Of a DNA stretch of 64,000 nucleotides, positions 45,223-55,171 are shown in pieces. Location: NCBI GenBank assembly GCA_946478865.1, contig CAMLDO010000008.1, positions 19,844 through 83,843 on the forward strand, read 5' to 3'. A model generated the notes under the pieces. It saw only the letters and a program-made list of their open reading frames with translations, made no database searches and was not told the DNA's origin. Numbering within the stretch: the first letter of the stretch is position 1; each line of letters starts with the position of its first letter. Position numbers and translations under genes: made by a program. Origin of the DNA: an uncultured Methylobacillus sp. (lineage in GTDB: Bacteria; Pseudomonadota; Gammaproteobacteria; Burkholderiales; Methylophilaceae).

Positions 45223-45242
45223 GGTTGCCCTTGCGGGCAACC
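45223..45242. other. Intercistronic hairpin between glgC and GH57
   Basis: GGTTGCCC-TTGC-GGGCAACC is a perfect 8-bp stem with a four-base loop and no following T run in either direction. It may protect or process the mRNA between glgC and the GH57 gene, or attenuate. Confidence 0.55.
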
Positions 45243-45277
45243 TGCGGATTATGAGGTTGTATCCCGAAAGCGGGATA

Positions 45278-46558
45278 TTAGCGGGCCTGATGCAGGCTGT
45301 GGCCGAGCATATCGGGCGTTACCAGTACCACACCCTTTTCGGACACATGGAAGCGCTTGCGGTCCTCATCATGGTTCACGCCGATCTGCATGCCTTCCGG
45401 AATATGCGCTCCCTTGTCGATAATCACCTTCTTCAGCACGACGTTGCGGCCGATTTCGACGTTGGGCAGGATCACGGAGTCTTCAATGGTCGCGTAACTA
45501 TGCACGTGCACATCGGAGAACAGCACGGAACGACTCACGCACGCACCGCTGATGATGCATCCGCCGGACACCAGCGAATCCACCGCCTTGCCGCGTCTAT
45601 CCTCGCTGTCGAACACGAACTTGGCCGGCGGCAATTGCGCCTGATAGGTCCAGATCGGCCACGTGGAGTCGTACATGTTCAGTTCCGGCGTCACCTTGGT
45701 CAGCTCCATGTTGGCTTCCCAATAGGCATCCACCGTTCCCACGTCACGCCAGTAATGTTTGCCGTCACTGCTGTTGACGCAACTATCAGCAAAACGATGC
45801 GCGTACACGCGGTACTTGCTGATCAGGTGCGGGATGATGTCGTGACCGAAATCATGCGATGAGTTCGGATCGTCCGCGTCGCGGATAAGCTGCTCGTACA
45901 GGAAAGCCGAGTTGAACACGTAGATGCCCATACTCGCCAATGCCTGCGTCGGATCGCCAGGAATATGGTCCGGCGTCGGCGACTTCTCGATAAAGCGGAT
46001 CACGCGGTCGCTCTCGTCCACGCCCATCACGCCGAAGGCAACCGCTTCCTCGATCGGCACGTTGAGGCAAGCCACCGTCATGTCGGCCTTATTGCGTACG
46101 TGCGCAGCCAGCATCTGGCCGTAGTCCATCTTGTAGATATGGTCGCCAGCGAGGATCAGCACGTACTCCGAGCCCATGTTGCGCAAGATGTCCAGATTCT
46201 GGAAGACCGCGTCGGCCGTTCCCTTGTACCACTCTTCTTCCACGCGCTGCTGTGCAGGCAGCAGTTCGACGAACTCGTTGAACTCGCCGCGCAGGAAACC
46301 CCAGCCGCGCTGGATGTGCTGAATCAGGCTGTGCGCCTTGTACTGGGTAACGACGCCGATGCGGCGTATGCCCGAATTGATGCAATTCGAGAGAGGAAAG
46401 TCGATGATGCGGAACTTGCCGCCGAAGGGAACTGCAGGCTTGGCGCGCCAGTTTGTCAGGTCCTTGAGGCGCGAGCCCTTCCCACCGGCCAGAATGAGCG
46501 CGACCGAATTTTTGGTCAATGCGCTTACAAAACGGGAAGATGATAAATCCTGCTGCAT
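45278..46558 (-). CDS. glgC: Glucose-1-phosphate adenylyltransferase
   Basis: A 426-residue ADP-glucose pyrophosphorylase, the committing step of glycogen synthesis. The nucleotide site [40 protein letters not shown] and [12 protein letters not shown] are characteristic, followed by a C-terminal left-handed beta helix. The ATG has GGAGAGG before it. It is divergent from glgB and followed downstream by the GH57 pair and ROK kinase. Confidence 0.96.
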   Translation of the reverse strand: MQQDLSSSRFVSALTKNSVALILAGGKGSRLKDLTNWRAKPAVPFGGKFRIIDFPLSNCINSGIRRIGVVTQYKAHSLIQHIQRGWGFLRGEFNEFVELLPAQQRVEEEWYKGTADAVFQNLDILRNMGSEYVLILAGDHIYKMDYGQMLAAHVRNKADMTVACLNVPIEEAVAFGVMGVDESDRVIRFIEKSPTPDHIPGDPTQALASMGIYVFNSAFLYEQLIRDADDPNSSHDFGHDIIPHLISKYRVYAHRFADSCVNSSDGKHYWRDVGTVDAYWEANMELTKVTPELNMYDSTWPIWTYQAQLPPAKFVFDSEDRRGKAVDSLVSGGCIISGACVSRSVLFSDVHVHSYATIEDSVILPNVEIGRNVVLKKVIIDKGAHIPEGMQIGVNHDEDRKRFHVSEKGVVLVTPDMLGHSLHQAR

Positions 46559-46702
46559 TTTTGCCTCTCCTGCTTTATAGTTGGGGGGAATACCTTGGTG
46601 GATGTGGCTTGGCGCCTATGTCTGGGCCGAAACCCGATTCCATTATAGGCACGGTTTTCCCCTCCAATCCAGCTTATTTCTTCTCACTGCGAAGCGATAC
46701 CC

Positions 46703-48877
46703 ATGGCACATAAGCACGACCCGCAATTGACCCTGATTTTGGATGCTCGCCATCACAATCCTTTTGCTTGGCTGGGCTTGCACGGAACGGCGAATCAGCC
46801 CATTCTGCGCACCTTCCAGCCCCATGCCAGCCGCGTGTGGCTCAAGGTTTCCGGCGGCTGGGAAGAAGCCAAACGCTCGCACCCGGAAGGCCTGTTTGTC
46901 TGGCAGGGCCAAGAGAAACCTGCACAGCCATGTCTGCTGCGTATCGAGCAGGATGGCCGCATCGTTGAACGCCACGATCCGTATTCCTTACCCAGCCTGA
47001 TTTCGTCCCACGACCTTCATCTTTTCGGTGAAGGTCGCCTGCTTCAGGCATATCGCATGCTAGGTAGTCACCTAGTCGAGCATAATGGTGTCAGCGGCGT
47101 GCAGTTTGCCGTCTGGGCTCCAAATGCGGAGCGCGTCAGTGTCATCGGCGACTTCAATCGATGGGACGGCAGAGCCCATCCCATGCGTGCCCATGGGTCC
47201 AGCGGCATATGGGATATCTTCATTCCAGGGTTGACCGCGGGAGAACTATACAAGTTCGAAGTCCGCAATCGTCATACCGGTCATATTCTGGTCAAGACCG
47301 ACCCCTACGGAGCCGCCTTCGAAATGCGCCCCGGAACCGCTGCCCGCGTAACCGACCGCACTGCCTATACCTGGAGCGATTCGGCCTGGCTGGAGCGGCG
47401 CGCCACGCACAACTGGCTCAACGCCCCGATGAATGTCTACGAAGCGCACCTTGGTTCCTGGCGGCGCGGCCCGGGCAATCGCTATCTCAACTATCGCGAA
47501 CTGGCGGAGCAGCTCGTCCCCTATGTCAAGGAACTGGGTTATACCCACATCGAGCTCATGCCGATCAGCGAACATCCCCTGGACGAATCGTGGGGCTATC
47601 AGACCACCGGCTACTTTGGCGTAACCAGCCGCTTCGGCACGCCGGATGATTTCCGCGCCTTCGTGGATGCCTGTCATGCGGCCGGAATCGGCGTACTGCT
47701 GGATTGGGTACCGGCGCACTTTCCCAAGGACAGCTGGGCATTGGCACGCTTCGACGGTACGGCACTGTATGAGCACGAAGACCCCCGCCTCGGCGAGCAC
47801 CAGGACTGGGGCACGCTGATCTTCAATTACGGCCGCAACGAGGTACGCAACTTCCTGCTCGCCAACGCGCACTACTGGCTGAACGAATTCCACATCGACG
47901 GTCTGCGCGTCGATGCAGTGGCTTCGATGCTCTACCTCGACTATTCGCGCAAGGATGGCGAGTGGCTGCCCAACAAGTACGGCGGGCGTGAAAATCTCGA
48001 AGCCATCGATTTCCTCAAGGAATTGAACGTGATGGTGCACGAGGAATTCCCCGGTGCGCTCACCATTGCTGAGGAATCCACTGCATGGCCGATGATTTCG
48101 CGCCCGGTCTATCTCGGCGGCCTCGGCTTCTCGATGAAATGGAACATGGGCTGGATGAATGACACGCTGACCTACTTCAGCCAGGATCCGGTGCATCGTC
48201 GCTACCACCATAACCAGCTCACCTTCGGCCAGCTCTATGCCTACAGCGAGAACTTCGTGCTGCCGTTTTCGCACGACGAGGTAGTGCATGGCAAACGCTC
48301 GTTGCTGGACAAGATGCCGGGGGATGCCTGGCAGAAATTCGCCAACCTGCGTCTCCTGCTCACCTACCAGATGACCTATCCTGGCAAGAAGCTCAACTTC
48401 ATGGGCAACGAGCTCGGGCAGGGTATCGAATGGCGTGCTACCTCGAGTCTGGACTGGCATCTGCTCGAAATCGACTGGCATAAAGGCGTGCAAAAGCTCA
48501 TGGGCGATCTCGGCCACCTATATGCGGACACGCCGGAGCTGCATGAGCTGGATTTCGTGCCGGAAGGCTTCGCCTGGATCGACTGCCATGACGCGGACCA
48601 GTCCGTAATCAGCTACTTGCGGCGCGCCAAGAACGGCGAAACCATCGCCGTACTGCTCAATTTCACTCCCGTTCCACGTAAGGGCTACCGCATCGGAGTG
48701 CCCGATGCAGGCTATTACTATGAGCTGCTGAACAGCGATGCCGAATGCTACGGTGGCGGCAACATGGGGAACGGCGCGGGCATGCAATCCGAGGAATTGA
48801 GCTGGATGGGCTATTCACATTCTCTGGTAGTTACCCTGCCGCCACTCGCAGGTATAATCCTGAAACGCAAAATTTAA
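46703..48877 (+). CDS. glgB: 1,4-alpha-glucan branching enzyme
   Basis: A 724-residue GH13 branching enzyme of the long type, with two N-terminal beta-sandwich modules ([20 protein letters not shown] is the CBM48 part). Catalytic regions: [19 protein letters not shown] (nucleophile Asp), [10 protein letters not shown] (acid/base Glu) and [12 protein letters not shown]. It introduces alpha-1,6 branches into glycogen. It is divergent from glgC (144 bp apart) and followed 34 bp later by pgi in the same direction. No glgA or glgP lies in the window. Confidence 0.96.
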   Translation: MAHKHDPQLTLILDARHHNPFAWLGLHGTANQPILRTFQPHASRVWLKVSGGWEEAKRSHPEGLFVWQGQEKPAQPCLLRIEQDGRIVERHDPYSLPSLISSHDLHLFGEGRLLQAYRMLGSHLVEHNGVSGVQFAVWAPNAERVSVIGDFNRWDGRAHPMRAHGSSGIWDIFIPGLTAGELYKFEVRNRHTGHILVKTDPYGAAFEMRPGTAARVTDRTAYTWSDSAWLERRATHNWLNAPMNVYEAHLGSWRRGPGNRYLNYRELAEQLVPYVKELGYTHIELMPISEHPLDESWGYQTTGYFGVTSRFGTPDDFRAFVDACHAAGIGVLLDWVPAHFPKDSWALARFDGTALYEHEDPRLGEHQDWGTLIFNYGRNEVRNFLLANAHYWLNEFHIDGLRVDAVASMLYLDYSRKDGEWLPNKYGGRENLEAIDFLKELNVMVHEEFPGALTIAEESTAWPMISRPVYLGGLGFSMKWNMGWMNDTLTYFSQDPVHRRYHHNQLTFGQLYAYSENFVLPFSHDEVVHGKRSLLDKMPGDAWQKFANLRLLLTYQMTYPGKKLNFMGNELGQGIEWRATSSLDWHLLEIDWHKGVQKLMGDLGHLYADTPELHELDFVPEGFAWIDCHDADQSVISYLRRAKNGETIAVLLNFTPVPRKGYRIGVPDAGYYYELLNSDAECYGGGNMGNGAGMQSEELSWMGYSHSLVVTLPPLAGIILKRKI

Positions 48878-48911
48878 GATCTAAGTAAAAATATAATTCC
48901 CTAGCCAAAAC

Positions 48912-50555
48912 ATGTCCCGATTGACCGAATCCGCCACCTGGCAGCAACTGGTCGCGCATCAGCGCGATGTTGCGCCCTTACATATGCGCGACCTGTTCGC
49001 CGCAGACCCAGCACGATTCGAAAAATTCTCCCTGAAATACAACGACATCCTGCTGGATTTCTCTAAAAACCGCATTACCGAAGACACCCTGCCTCTGCTG
49101 TTCAAGCTTGCTCGCGAATGCCACGTGGAAGAATGGCGCGACCGCATGTTCAGCGGCGAAAAAATCAACACCACCGAAAACCGTGCCGTATTGCATGTCG
49201 CACTGCGCAATCGTTGCGACCGCCCGATCTTCGTGGATGGCAAGGACGTCATGCCCGGCGTCAATCGCGTGCTGGAGCAGATTCGCGACTTCACCGAGCG
49301 CGTACGCCACGGCGTATGGCGCGGCTTCAGCGGCAAGCCGATCACCGATGTAGTAAACATCGGCATCGGCGGCTCCGACCTCGGCCCCTTCATGGTGTGC
49401 TCGGCACTCAAGTCCTACAGCCGTTCCGACCTGCGCGCGCATTTCGTCTCTAATATCGACGGCGCGCACCTCGGCATGACGTTGCAGCGGTGCAACCCCG
49501 AAACTACGCTGTTCGTAGTCGCATCCAAGACCTTCACGACGCAGGAAACGCTGACCAACGCGCACTCTGCGCGTGCCTGGTTTCTTGAAGCTGCGAAATC
49601 CGAAGCGCACATCGCAAAACATTTCGTCGCCGTTTCGACCAATGCAGCCGAAGTCGGCAAGTTCGGCATCGATACCGCCAACATGTTCGAATTCTGGGAC
49701 TGGGTCGGCGGCCGCTATTCGTTGTGGTCCGCAGTCGGTTTGTCCATCGCGCTGCATGTAGGCATGGACAACTTCGAAGCGCTCATGCAGGGCGCGTTCG
49801 AGATGGATGAGCATTTCCGCACTGCGCCACTGGAGAAAAACCTGCCGGTGCTGCTGGCGCTCATCGGTATCTGGTACAACAACTTCTTCGGTGCGCAGAC
49901 GCAGGCGCTGCTGCCATACGATCAATCCATGGCGCGTTTCCCGGCTTATTTCCAGCAGGGCGACATGGAGAGCAACGGCAAGTTCGTGGATCGCGACGGC
50001 AAGCGCGTCGACTACAACACTGGCCCTATCATCTGGGGCGAACCGGGCACCAATGGCCAGCATGCGTTCTATCAGCTGATCCACCAAGGTACCCGCCTTG
50101 TGCCGTGCGACTTCATCATGCCGATGAAGACACATTACCCCATGGGCGACCACCATAAAATTCTGTTCTCCAACTTCTTCGCGCAGACCAAGGCACTCAT
50201 GCTCGGCAAGACGCCGGAAGAGGCACGCGCGGAACTGGAAGCACAAGGATATACCGGTGACCGCCTGAACCAGTTGTTGCCGCACAAGGTGTTCGAGGGC
50301 AATCACCCAACCAACTCCATCCTGTTCCGCAAGCTGGATCCAAAGACATTGGGTGCGCTGATCGCGATGTACGAGCACAAGATCTTTGTGCAGGGCATCA
50401 TCTGGAACATCAACTCCTTCGACCAGTGGGGCGTGGAACTCGGCAAGCAGCTCGCCAACAGCATTCTGCCGGAGCTGTCGGATGCCAATCCGGTGCATGG
50501 CCACGACGCTTCCACCAACGGCCTCATCAACTACTACAAGACCTCCTGCTTCTGA
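48912..50555 (+). CDS. pgi: Glucose-6-phosphate isomerase
   Basis: A 547-residue enzyme interconverting glucose-6-phosphate and fructose-6-phosphate. Signature regions: [35 protein letters not shown] and [20 protein letters not shown] near the C-terminus. Length is usual for the bacterial type. Its location after glgB and before a MEKHLA gene and pgl links glycogen with hexose phosphate metabolism. The stop overlaps the likely start of the next gene. Confidence 0.97.
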   Translation: MSRLTESATWQQLVAHQRDVAPLHMRDLFAADPARFEKFSLKYNDILLDFSKNRITEDTLPLLFKLARECHVEEWRDRMFSGEKINTTENRAVLHVALRNRCDRPIFVDGKDVMPGVNRVLEQIRDFTERVRHGVWRGFSGKPITDVVNIGIGGSDLGPFMVCSALKSYSRSDLRAHFVSNIDGAHLGMTLQRCNPETTLFVVASKTFTTQETLTNAHSARAWFLEAAKSEAHIAKHFVAVSTNAAEVGKFGIDTANMFEFWDWVGGRYSLWSAVGLSIALHVGMDNFEALMQGAFEMDEHFRTAPLEKNLPVLLALIGIWYNNFFGAQTQALLPYDQSMARFPAYFQQGDMESNGKFVDRDGKRVDYNTGPIIWGEPGTNGQHAFYQLIHQGTRLVPCDFIMPMKTHYPMGDHHKILFSNFFAQTKALMLGKTPEEARAELEAQGYTGDRLNQLLPHKVFEGNHPTNSILFRKLDPKTLGALIAMYEHKIFVQGIIWNINSFDQWGVELGKQLANSILPELSDANPVHGHDASTNGLINYYKTSCF

Positions 50556-51004
50556 ACGAGCAAGACCTTATCCGCCATGTGCGGATACTCTGCAACAGCT
50601 ATCGTCACTGGACCGGGCATTCCCTGCTCGATCCGGCGATCGATGGGCTGAACGCGGTCAAGCTGCTAAACATCCTCCCTTGGGCCATACTCTCGCATGG
50701 CACGCAAGCCGATCCAATCTTCAACTACGGCAACCAAACCGCGCTCGATCTCTTCGAGCTGAATTGGGATGCTTTTATCGCCCTGCCCTCACGCCTCTCC
50801 GCTGAACCTCTCGTGCAGGAAGAACGCGACCGTTTGCTGGCACGGGTTTCGCAACATGGTTACATCGACGATTACACCGGCATGCGCGTTTCCAGCAGCG
50901 GCAAGCGCTTCCTGATCCGCAACGCTACGGTCTGGAACCTGCTGGACGAAAAAGGGCAGCCTTATGGTCAGGCTGCCCTTCTCAAGGAATGGCAGGCGCT
51001 TTAG
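50552..51004 (+). CDS. MEKHLA-domain protein
   Basis: About 150 residues consisting almost only of a MEKHLA domain, a PAS-related fold known from the C-terminus of plant HD-ZIP III factors and from bacteria. Signature regions: [60 protein letters not shown] and [20 protein letters not shown]. No ATG is available: the best candidate is a CTG at 50552 overlapping the pgi stop (CTGA), with a GTG at 50579 as alternative. No ribosome-binding site is seen, so translation may rely on coupling to pgi. A small-molecule or redox-sensing role is only suggested by the fold. Confidence 0.78.
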   Translation: MNEQDLIRHVRILCNSYRHWTGHSLLDPAIDGLNAVKLLNILPWAILSHGTQADPIFNYGNQTALDLFELNWDAFIALPSRLSAEPLVQEERDRLLARVSQHGYIDDYTGMRVSSSGKRFLIRNATVWNLLDEKGQPYGQAALLKEWQAL

Positions 51005-51022
51005 CCCGCCGATTGATCTAAA

Positions 51023-51730
51023 TTAATTCGCTTCGAAAGTCGCCGGATCGGCAGCCGCATCCATATAGACCTCAACGCCTGTCATTGGCCGGATCGCCGC
51101 TACCGGCATGTCTGCCCCACTGCGCCATAATGTCACGGCCTCACGCTTGCCCGCGCCGGTGACGAAAAACATCACCTGCCGCGCTTGCGATAAACGTGAC
51201 GCCGACAGCGAAATGCGATCGGAGGGGGGCTTCGGCGCGTTTCGTACGGGGATGGCCGCGGCAAAATCCGCAGTTTCCCAAGCCTGGCCGGGAAACAGGC
51301 TGGCGGTATGCGCATCCTCACCCATGCCCAGCAACACCAGATCGAATTCACCTACGCCTTCCAGTGTCTTGCAATAGGCTTGCGCGGATTCGTCCGGACC
51401 GAGCTCCGACGGCATCGGATGAATTTGTGCGCGCGGAATCGGCACATGCTTCAGCAGGCTCTCTTCTGCCATCAAGCTGTTGCGATCCGGGTGATCCGGC
51501 AGCAGGCAGCGCTCGTCGCCGAAATACACATGCCACTTCGCCCAGTCAGTCTTGGCATCGCGCAGCATCTGGTAAATTCCATGGGGGGTAGAACCGCCCG
51601 CCAGCACGATCGTAAATTTGCCATGCGCCGTGATGGCTGCGTTCGCACTCGCCAGAATGGCGTTATACGCGGCCTGCTTGAGTTCGTGGGTATCCGGAAA
51701 AACTCGCCAGTGAATTTGCTGCGTCTGCAT
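51023..51730 (-). CDS. pgl: 6-phosphogluconolactonase
   Basis: A 235-residue member of the glucosamine-6-phosphate isomerase/6-phosphogluconolactonase fold. Signature regions: VLAGGSTPHGIYQMLRD, HVYFGDERCLLPDHPDRNS and LVLLGMGEDAHTASLFPG. It hydrolyses 6-phosphogluconolactone in the oxidative pentose phosphate or Entner-Doudoroff route. The ATG at 51730 was chosen over an upstream start because AAGG precedes it; the longer form would run through the sppA terminator hairpin. It converges on the MEKHLA gene, 18 bp apart. Confidence 0.93.
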   Translation of the reverse strand: MQTQQIHWRVFPDTHELKQAAYNAILASANAAITAHGKFTIVLAGGSTPHGIYQMLRDAKTDWAKWHVYFGDERCLLPDHPDRNSLMAEESLLKHVPIPRAQIHPMPSELGPDESAQAYCKTLEGVGEFDLVLLGMGEDAHTASLFPGQAWETADFAAAIPVRNAPKPPSDRISLSASRLSQARQVMFFVTGAGKREAVTLWRSGADMPVAAIRPMTGVEVYMDAAADPATFEAN

Positions 51731-51746
51731 GAAATACCTTGCCTGA

Positions 51747-51782
51747 TAAAAAACGAAAACCCCTGCGTCTGCACGCAGGGGT
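51747..51782 (-). terminator. Rho-independent terminator of the rluC-sppA operon
   Basis: On the minus strand, a perfect ACCCCTGCGT/ACGCAGGGGT stem is followed by TTTTCGTTTTTT. It separates sppA from pgl. Confidence 0.9.
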
Positions 51783-51796
51783 CGCAAACCGAACGA

Positions 51797-52723
51797 TTAA
51801 TGCAACTTGATGGAGGAACCGGCCAAGGTATTGGCTACCGCTGCGCCAAAGCGCTTCGCAAAACGATCGGCCAGACCTTCACGCGTCGTGAAGTCTACGA
51901 TGTTTTCTTCCTTGATGACTTCCCGCGCCACATAGTCGGAACCGCCCAACCCGTCTGCCAGGCCGAGCTCCACGCTCTTGGCGCCGCTCCAGAACAGTCC
52001 GCTGAACATGTCTGGAGTCTCCTTGAGACGGCTGCCGCGCCCTTCGCGTACCACCTGGATGAATTGCTGGTGGATTTCATTCAGCATGCCCTTCGCGAAA
52101 GCCACGTGGTCCGGATTGACCGGGGAGAACGGATCCAGCAGCGCCTTGTTTTCGCCTGCGGTCAGCACACGGCGCTCCACGCCCAGCTTTTCCATCGTGC
52201 CGGTAAAGCCGAAACCGTCCATGATGACGCCTATCGAACCGACGATGCTGGCCTTGTCCACGTAGATCTTGTCCGCCGCCACCGCGATGTAATAGCCGCC
52301 AGATGCGCAGATGTCCTCAACCACGGCATAGATCGGAACATCCGGATGCAGCTTGCGCTGGCGCTTGATCTCGTCGTTGATGATGCCGGCCTGGACCGGA
52401 CTGCCGCCCGGGCTGTTGATACGCAGGATGATGCCCTTGGTATTCTGGTCCTCGAAGGCTGTTTGCAGGCTGGAAATCGTATCGTCCGCCGTCACCGGGC
52501 CTTCCGGGCCGATCTCGCCATAGATATCGATCAGCGCAGTGTGCTTGCCGATGGCCTGGCTTGGACCTATCCAGTCCAATGCGATGAACAGCAGTGCAAA
52601 CAGATAGACGAACGTGAGCGTCTTGAAGAAGATGCCCCAATGCCGTGCACGGCGCTGCTCCTGCATGGAGGCGAATGCCAGCTTTTCGATGGTGTGGCGT
52701 TCCCAGTTCTGTTGATCGCTCAT
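51797..52723 (-). CDS. sppA: Signal peptide peptidase SppA, short form (S49)
   Basis: A 308-residue membrane-anchored serine protease. One helix near residues 34-50 (TLTFVYLFALLFIALDW) is followed by the periplasmic protease domain: ILRINSPGGSPVQAGIINDE, VEDICASGGYYIAVAADKIY with the catalytic Ser, and a Lys in the VGSIGVIMDGFGF-TAGENK region. It degrades released signal peptides. The length fits the single-domain (36K-type) SppA. Its ATG is 1 bp after the Rieske gene stop. Confidence 0.93.
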   Translation of the reverse strand: MSDQQNWERHTIEKLAFASMQEQRRARHWGIFFKTLTFVYLFALLFIALDWIGPSQAIGKHTALIDIYGEIGPEGPVTADDTISSLQTAFEDQNTKGIILRINSPGGSPVQAGIINDEIKRQRKLHPDVPIYAVVEDICASGGYYIAVAADKIYVDKASIVGSIGVIMDGFGFTGTMEKLGVERRVLTAGENKALLDPFSPVNPDHVAFAKGMLNEIHQQFIQVVREGRGSRLKETPDMFSGLFWSGAKSVELGLADGLGGSDYVAREVIKEENIVDFTTREGLADRFAKRFGAAVANTLAGSSIKLH

Positions 52724-52724
52724 G

Positions 52725-53075
52725 TCACTGTTCCAGAATCAGATAAATGTTACCGTTGCGCTCTTCGACCTTCAGCGGCTGCAGCGAGCGTCCCTTGCAA
52801 GGTCCCATGGCGCAGTGTCCCGTCAACGGCTCGTAATGCGCACCATGCGTGGCACAAATCAGGTAATGGCCGGTCAGGTCGAAGAAATCGCCTTCCTGCC
52901 AGTCGAGCTCTACCGGAACGTGGGCACACTGATTGATGTAGCCATGCACCTTGCCCGCATACCGCACGACGAAACCGGTCGCGCGTTCACCGTGCTCCGG
53001 CAGCGCAAAACGCACGCCGCGTCCTTTTTCCTGCAGCGCCTCGCTGGCGCAGATCAAGCGTTGATTATCAGCCAT
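52725..53075 (-). CDS. Rieske (2Fe-2S) ferredoxin-type protein
   Basis: A 116-residue soluble Rieske protein. The cluster motifs are CAHVPVELDW (Cys-X-His) and CATHGAHYEP (Cys-X2-His), with 16-18 residues between, as usual. No signal peptide or membrane segment, so it is cytoplasmic. Small proteins like this may carry electrons to oxygenases or sense redox state. It overlaps the HAD gene by 22 bp and is followed by sppA; this operon order is common in betaproteobacteria, with no clear functional link. Confidence 0.9.
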   Translation of the reverse strand: MADNQRLICASEALQEKGRGVRFALPEHGERATGFVVRYAGKVHGYINQCAHVPVELDWQEGDFFDLTGHYLICATHGAHYEPLTGHCAMGPCKGRSLQPLKVEERNGNIYLILEQ

Positions 53076-53710
53076 TGATGGAGTTGTGTAAAACGGTCGA
53101 AATGGGCCAGCGGCTCGTGCTCCAGGAGACTTTCCAGCGGTTGCGCGCCATAGGAGACCGCCAAGCTGCTCACGCCGGCGTTACGCGCCATCTGCAGATC
53201 ATAGGAAGTGTCGCCTATCATGAGCGTACGTTCAGGCGTCGCGCCCAGTTCATCCATGATTTCATGCAGCATTTGCGGATGAGGCTTGGAGAAGCATTCG
53301 TCGGCGCAACGGCTGGCGAGAAAATGCGGATGCAGTTCGGTAGTCGTCATTGCGCGATTCAACCCGCGCCGGGTCTTGCCGGTAGCGACCGAGAGCATGA
53401 AGCCCTCCTCGGCCAGTTGCAGCATAGCCTCGGCTACGCCTTCGAACATCGGGATGGCGTGATCGCGCACAAGGAAGTGGTAACGATAGCGCTCCGCAAG
53501 AAACAGGATTTGAGCCTCACTCGCTTCAGGGAATAGCGTGGCGATGGCGCGATGCAGTTCCAGTCCGATAATGCCGCGTGCAGCGGCAGCACTCGGTATG
53601 GGCAGCCCGGCATCCTCGGCGGCCCCCTGGATGGATTCGACAATAGCGTGAGTGGAGTCGACCAGAGTGCCATCCCAGTCGAATACGATCAGATCAAATT
53701 GCTTCGGCAT
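53054..53710 (-). CDS. HAD-superfamily hydrolase, phosphoglycolate phosphatase-like
   Basis: A 218-residue HAD phosphatase with all four motifs: FDWDGTLVDST (nucleophile and acid/base Asp), LSVATGKTRRG, KPHPQM (Lys) and IGDTSYDLQMARNAG (Asp pair). A small helical cap lies between motifs I and II. It is like Gph in overall form, but its substrate may be another phosphate ester. It is encoded between rluC and the Rieske gene with overlaps of 17 and 22 bp. Confidence 0.9.
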   Translation of the reverse strand: MPKQFDLIVFDWDGTLVDSTHAIVESIQGAAEDAGLPIPSAAAARGIIGLELHRAIATLFPEASEAQILFLAERYRYHFLVRDHAIPMFEGVAEAMLQLAEEGFMLSVATGKTRRGLNRAMTTTELHPHFLASRCADECFSKPHPQMLHEIMDELGATPERTLMIGDTSYDLQMARNAGVSSLAVSYGAQPLESLLEHEPLAHFDRFTQLHQWLIINA

Positions 53711-54659
53711 GCGGTGCTGTCTTGCTCAGGGATTTCAAAAAATTGGAAAGTTCTTTCGGCAGCGGTGCGGTCAGCTTGAGCGGATCGCCCTTGAGCGGAT
53801 GTTCGATGACTGTTTCACAGGAGTGCAGGAACATGCGCTTCAGGCCGCGCTTGGCCAACGCCTTGTTGAAATCGTAATTGCCGTACTTGTCGTCCCCGGC
53901 AATCGGGTAACCAAGATGCTGCAACTGCACGCGCAACTGGTGCGTACGGCCAGTGATAAGTTCCGCTTCGAGCAGCGTGAACTCGCCGAAGCTCTCACGT
54001 AGATGGAAAATCGTTTCCGAGTGCTGACCTTCTGGATCCACACTCACGCGGCGCTCGCCGCTTTCCAGCGTATATTTCTTGAGCGGCAGCTTGACCTTGC
54101 GCTTCTTATCCTTCCATACGCCACACACCAGCATCAGATAGCGCTTTTCAAGCTGATTGCTGCGAATGGCCTCGTGCAGCGCCACCAGGGCGCTGCGTTT
54201 CTTCGCGAGCAGCAGCACACCCGAGGTCTCGCGGTCCAGCCGATGCACGAGTTCCAGAAACTTCGCCTGCGGTCGTTCCAGACGCAGCTGCTCGATCACG
54301 CCTCGACTGATCCCGCTGCCGCCGTGAACAGCCACCCCCGCGGGCTTGTCGATGACAAGAAGGGCGTCATCCTCAAACAGTATTTGCCCTTCGAAGCGAG
54401 AGGTCGCAGGGGCTTCCGGTTTCGGAGCTGCAGCGGCGGTTCTGACCGGCGGAATACGTACTGTATCGCCGATCGCGAGCCGGCAGGTGGCATCCACGCG
54501 CTTGCTGTTCACGCGCACTTCGCCACTACGCAAAATACGATAAATGTGGCTTTTCGGAACCCCCTTCAGATGGCGGGCCAGAAAGTTGTCGATACGTTGT
54601 CCCTCGCCGCTTTCGTCGACAGTGACGAGGCTGACAGCTGCTTTGCTTAAATCGTTCAT
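53694..54659 (-). CDS. rluC: 23S rRNA pseudouridine synthase RluC
   Basis: A 321-residue RluA-family enzyme. An N-terminal S4 RNA-binding domain (QRIDNFLARHLKGVPKSHIY) is followed by the synthase domain with the catalytic Asp in VHRLDRETSGVLLLAKKR and the late motif GRTHQLRVQLQHLGYPIAGD. RluC converts U955, U2504 and U2580 in E. coli 23S rRNA. The divergent position to rne and the downstream HAD and sppA genes is the classical RluC neighbourhood. Confidence 0.93.
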   Translation of the reverse strand: MNDLSKAAVSLVTVDESGEGQRIDNFLARHLKGVPKSHIYRILRSGEVRVNSKRVDATCRLAIGDTVRIPPVRTAAAAPKPEAPATSRFEGQILFEDDALLVIDKPAGVAVHGGSGISRGVIEQLRLERPQAKFLELVHRLDRETSGVLLLAKKRSALVALHEAIRSNQLEKRYLMLVCGVWKDKKRKVKLPLKKYTLESGERRVSVDPEGQHSETIFHLRESFGEFTLLEAELITGRTHQLRVQLQHLGYPIAGDDKYGNYDFNKALAKRGLKRMFLHSCETVIEHPLKGDPLKLTAPLPKELSNFLKSLSKTAPHAEAI

Positions 54660-54960
54660 CTCACCTATACTATGGGCTTGCTTTTCAAAGCAAAAAGAAT
54701 TTCTGGTTAATGCCGCTCACCATCTGTCTCGATACGGGGCAACAAGAAGCGGTTTTGGAAGTTTCTGAAGACATCCACTCTCTCCCTGTGCGGGATACGT
54801 TCGCACCAGCGACGAGCGGGAGGTTGAACTCAGATCATTAGCGCTCAAAGCTGCCGCGCACCGGATAGGCTCAAGTGCCGCGCGGCGGGAAACCGAATTT
54901 GACGGAATTGTAAACGAAAAGACTGTTTTCACGGACATAAAACCGCACCCTATCGCTCAA

Positions 54961-54973
54961 GTTAACCGTTAAC
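54961..54973. promoter_or_regulatory. GTTAAC tandem palindrome in the rne upstream region
   Basis: GTTAAC-C-GTTAAC: two copies of a self-complementary hexamer separated by one base, hence both a direct and an inverted repeat. It lies in AT-richer DNA 199 bp before rne and could be an operator. Confidence 0.4.
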
Positions 54974-55114
54974 AAATCAACGTAACGAACTGATTCCTAG
55001 ATAAATTCAACAGGGAAGAATCTCAAAAATCGAGAAGCATTCCTGGCGTTGAATTTGCGTATGCAGCGCGGTGTCCCGGCTTTTTCGCACGACGTCACCT
55101 TCCCTTTCCCACCT

Positions 55115-55160
55115 GCCGCATGATTGCGGCTTGCCCAGCACGCCCGCTGAAGAGCGCGGG
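55115..55160 (+). promoter_or_regulatory. Two hairpins in the rne leader next to the ribosome-binding site
   Basis: Hairpin 1: GCCGCA-TGAT-TGCGGC (55115-55130). Hairpin 2: CCCGC (55143-55147) with GCGGG (55156-55160), ending directly at the ribosome-binding site GGAGAAG. In E. coli rne, leader hairpins bind RNase E for autoregulation; the same role here is inferred. Confidence 0.5.
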
Positions 55161-55171
55161 AGAAGAACTAT

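Larger units (their letters stand above)
54660..55171. other. rluC-rne intergenic region and rne leader
   Basis: These 512 bp hold no convincing gene. It is the divergent promoter region of rluC and rne, with a GTTAACCGTTAAC repeat and two hairpins close to the rne start. A long 5' leader would parallel the leader through which RNase E controls its own mRNA in E. coli. Confidence 0.7.
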
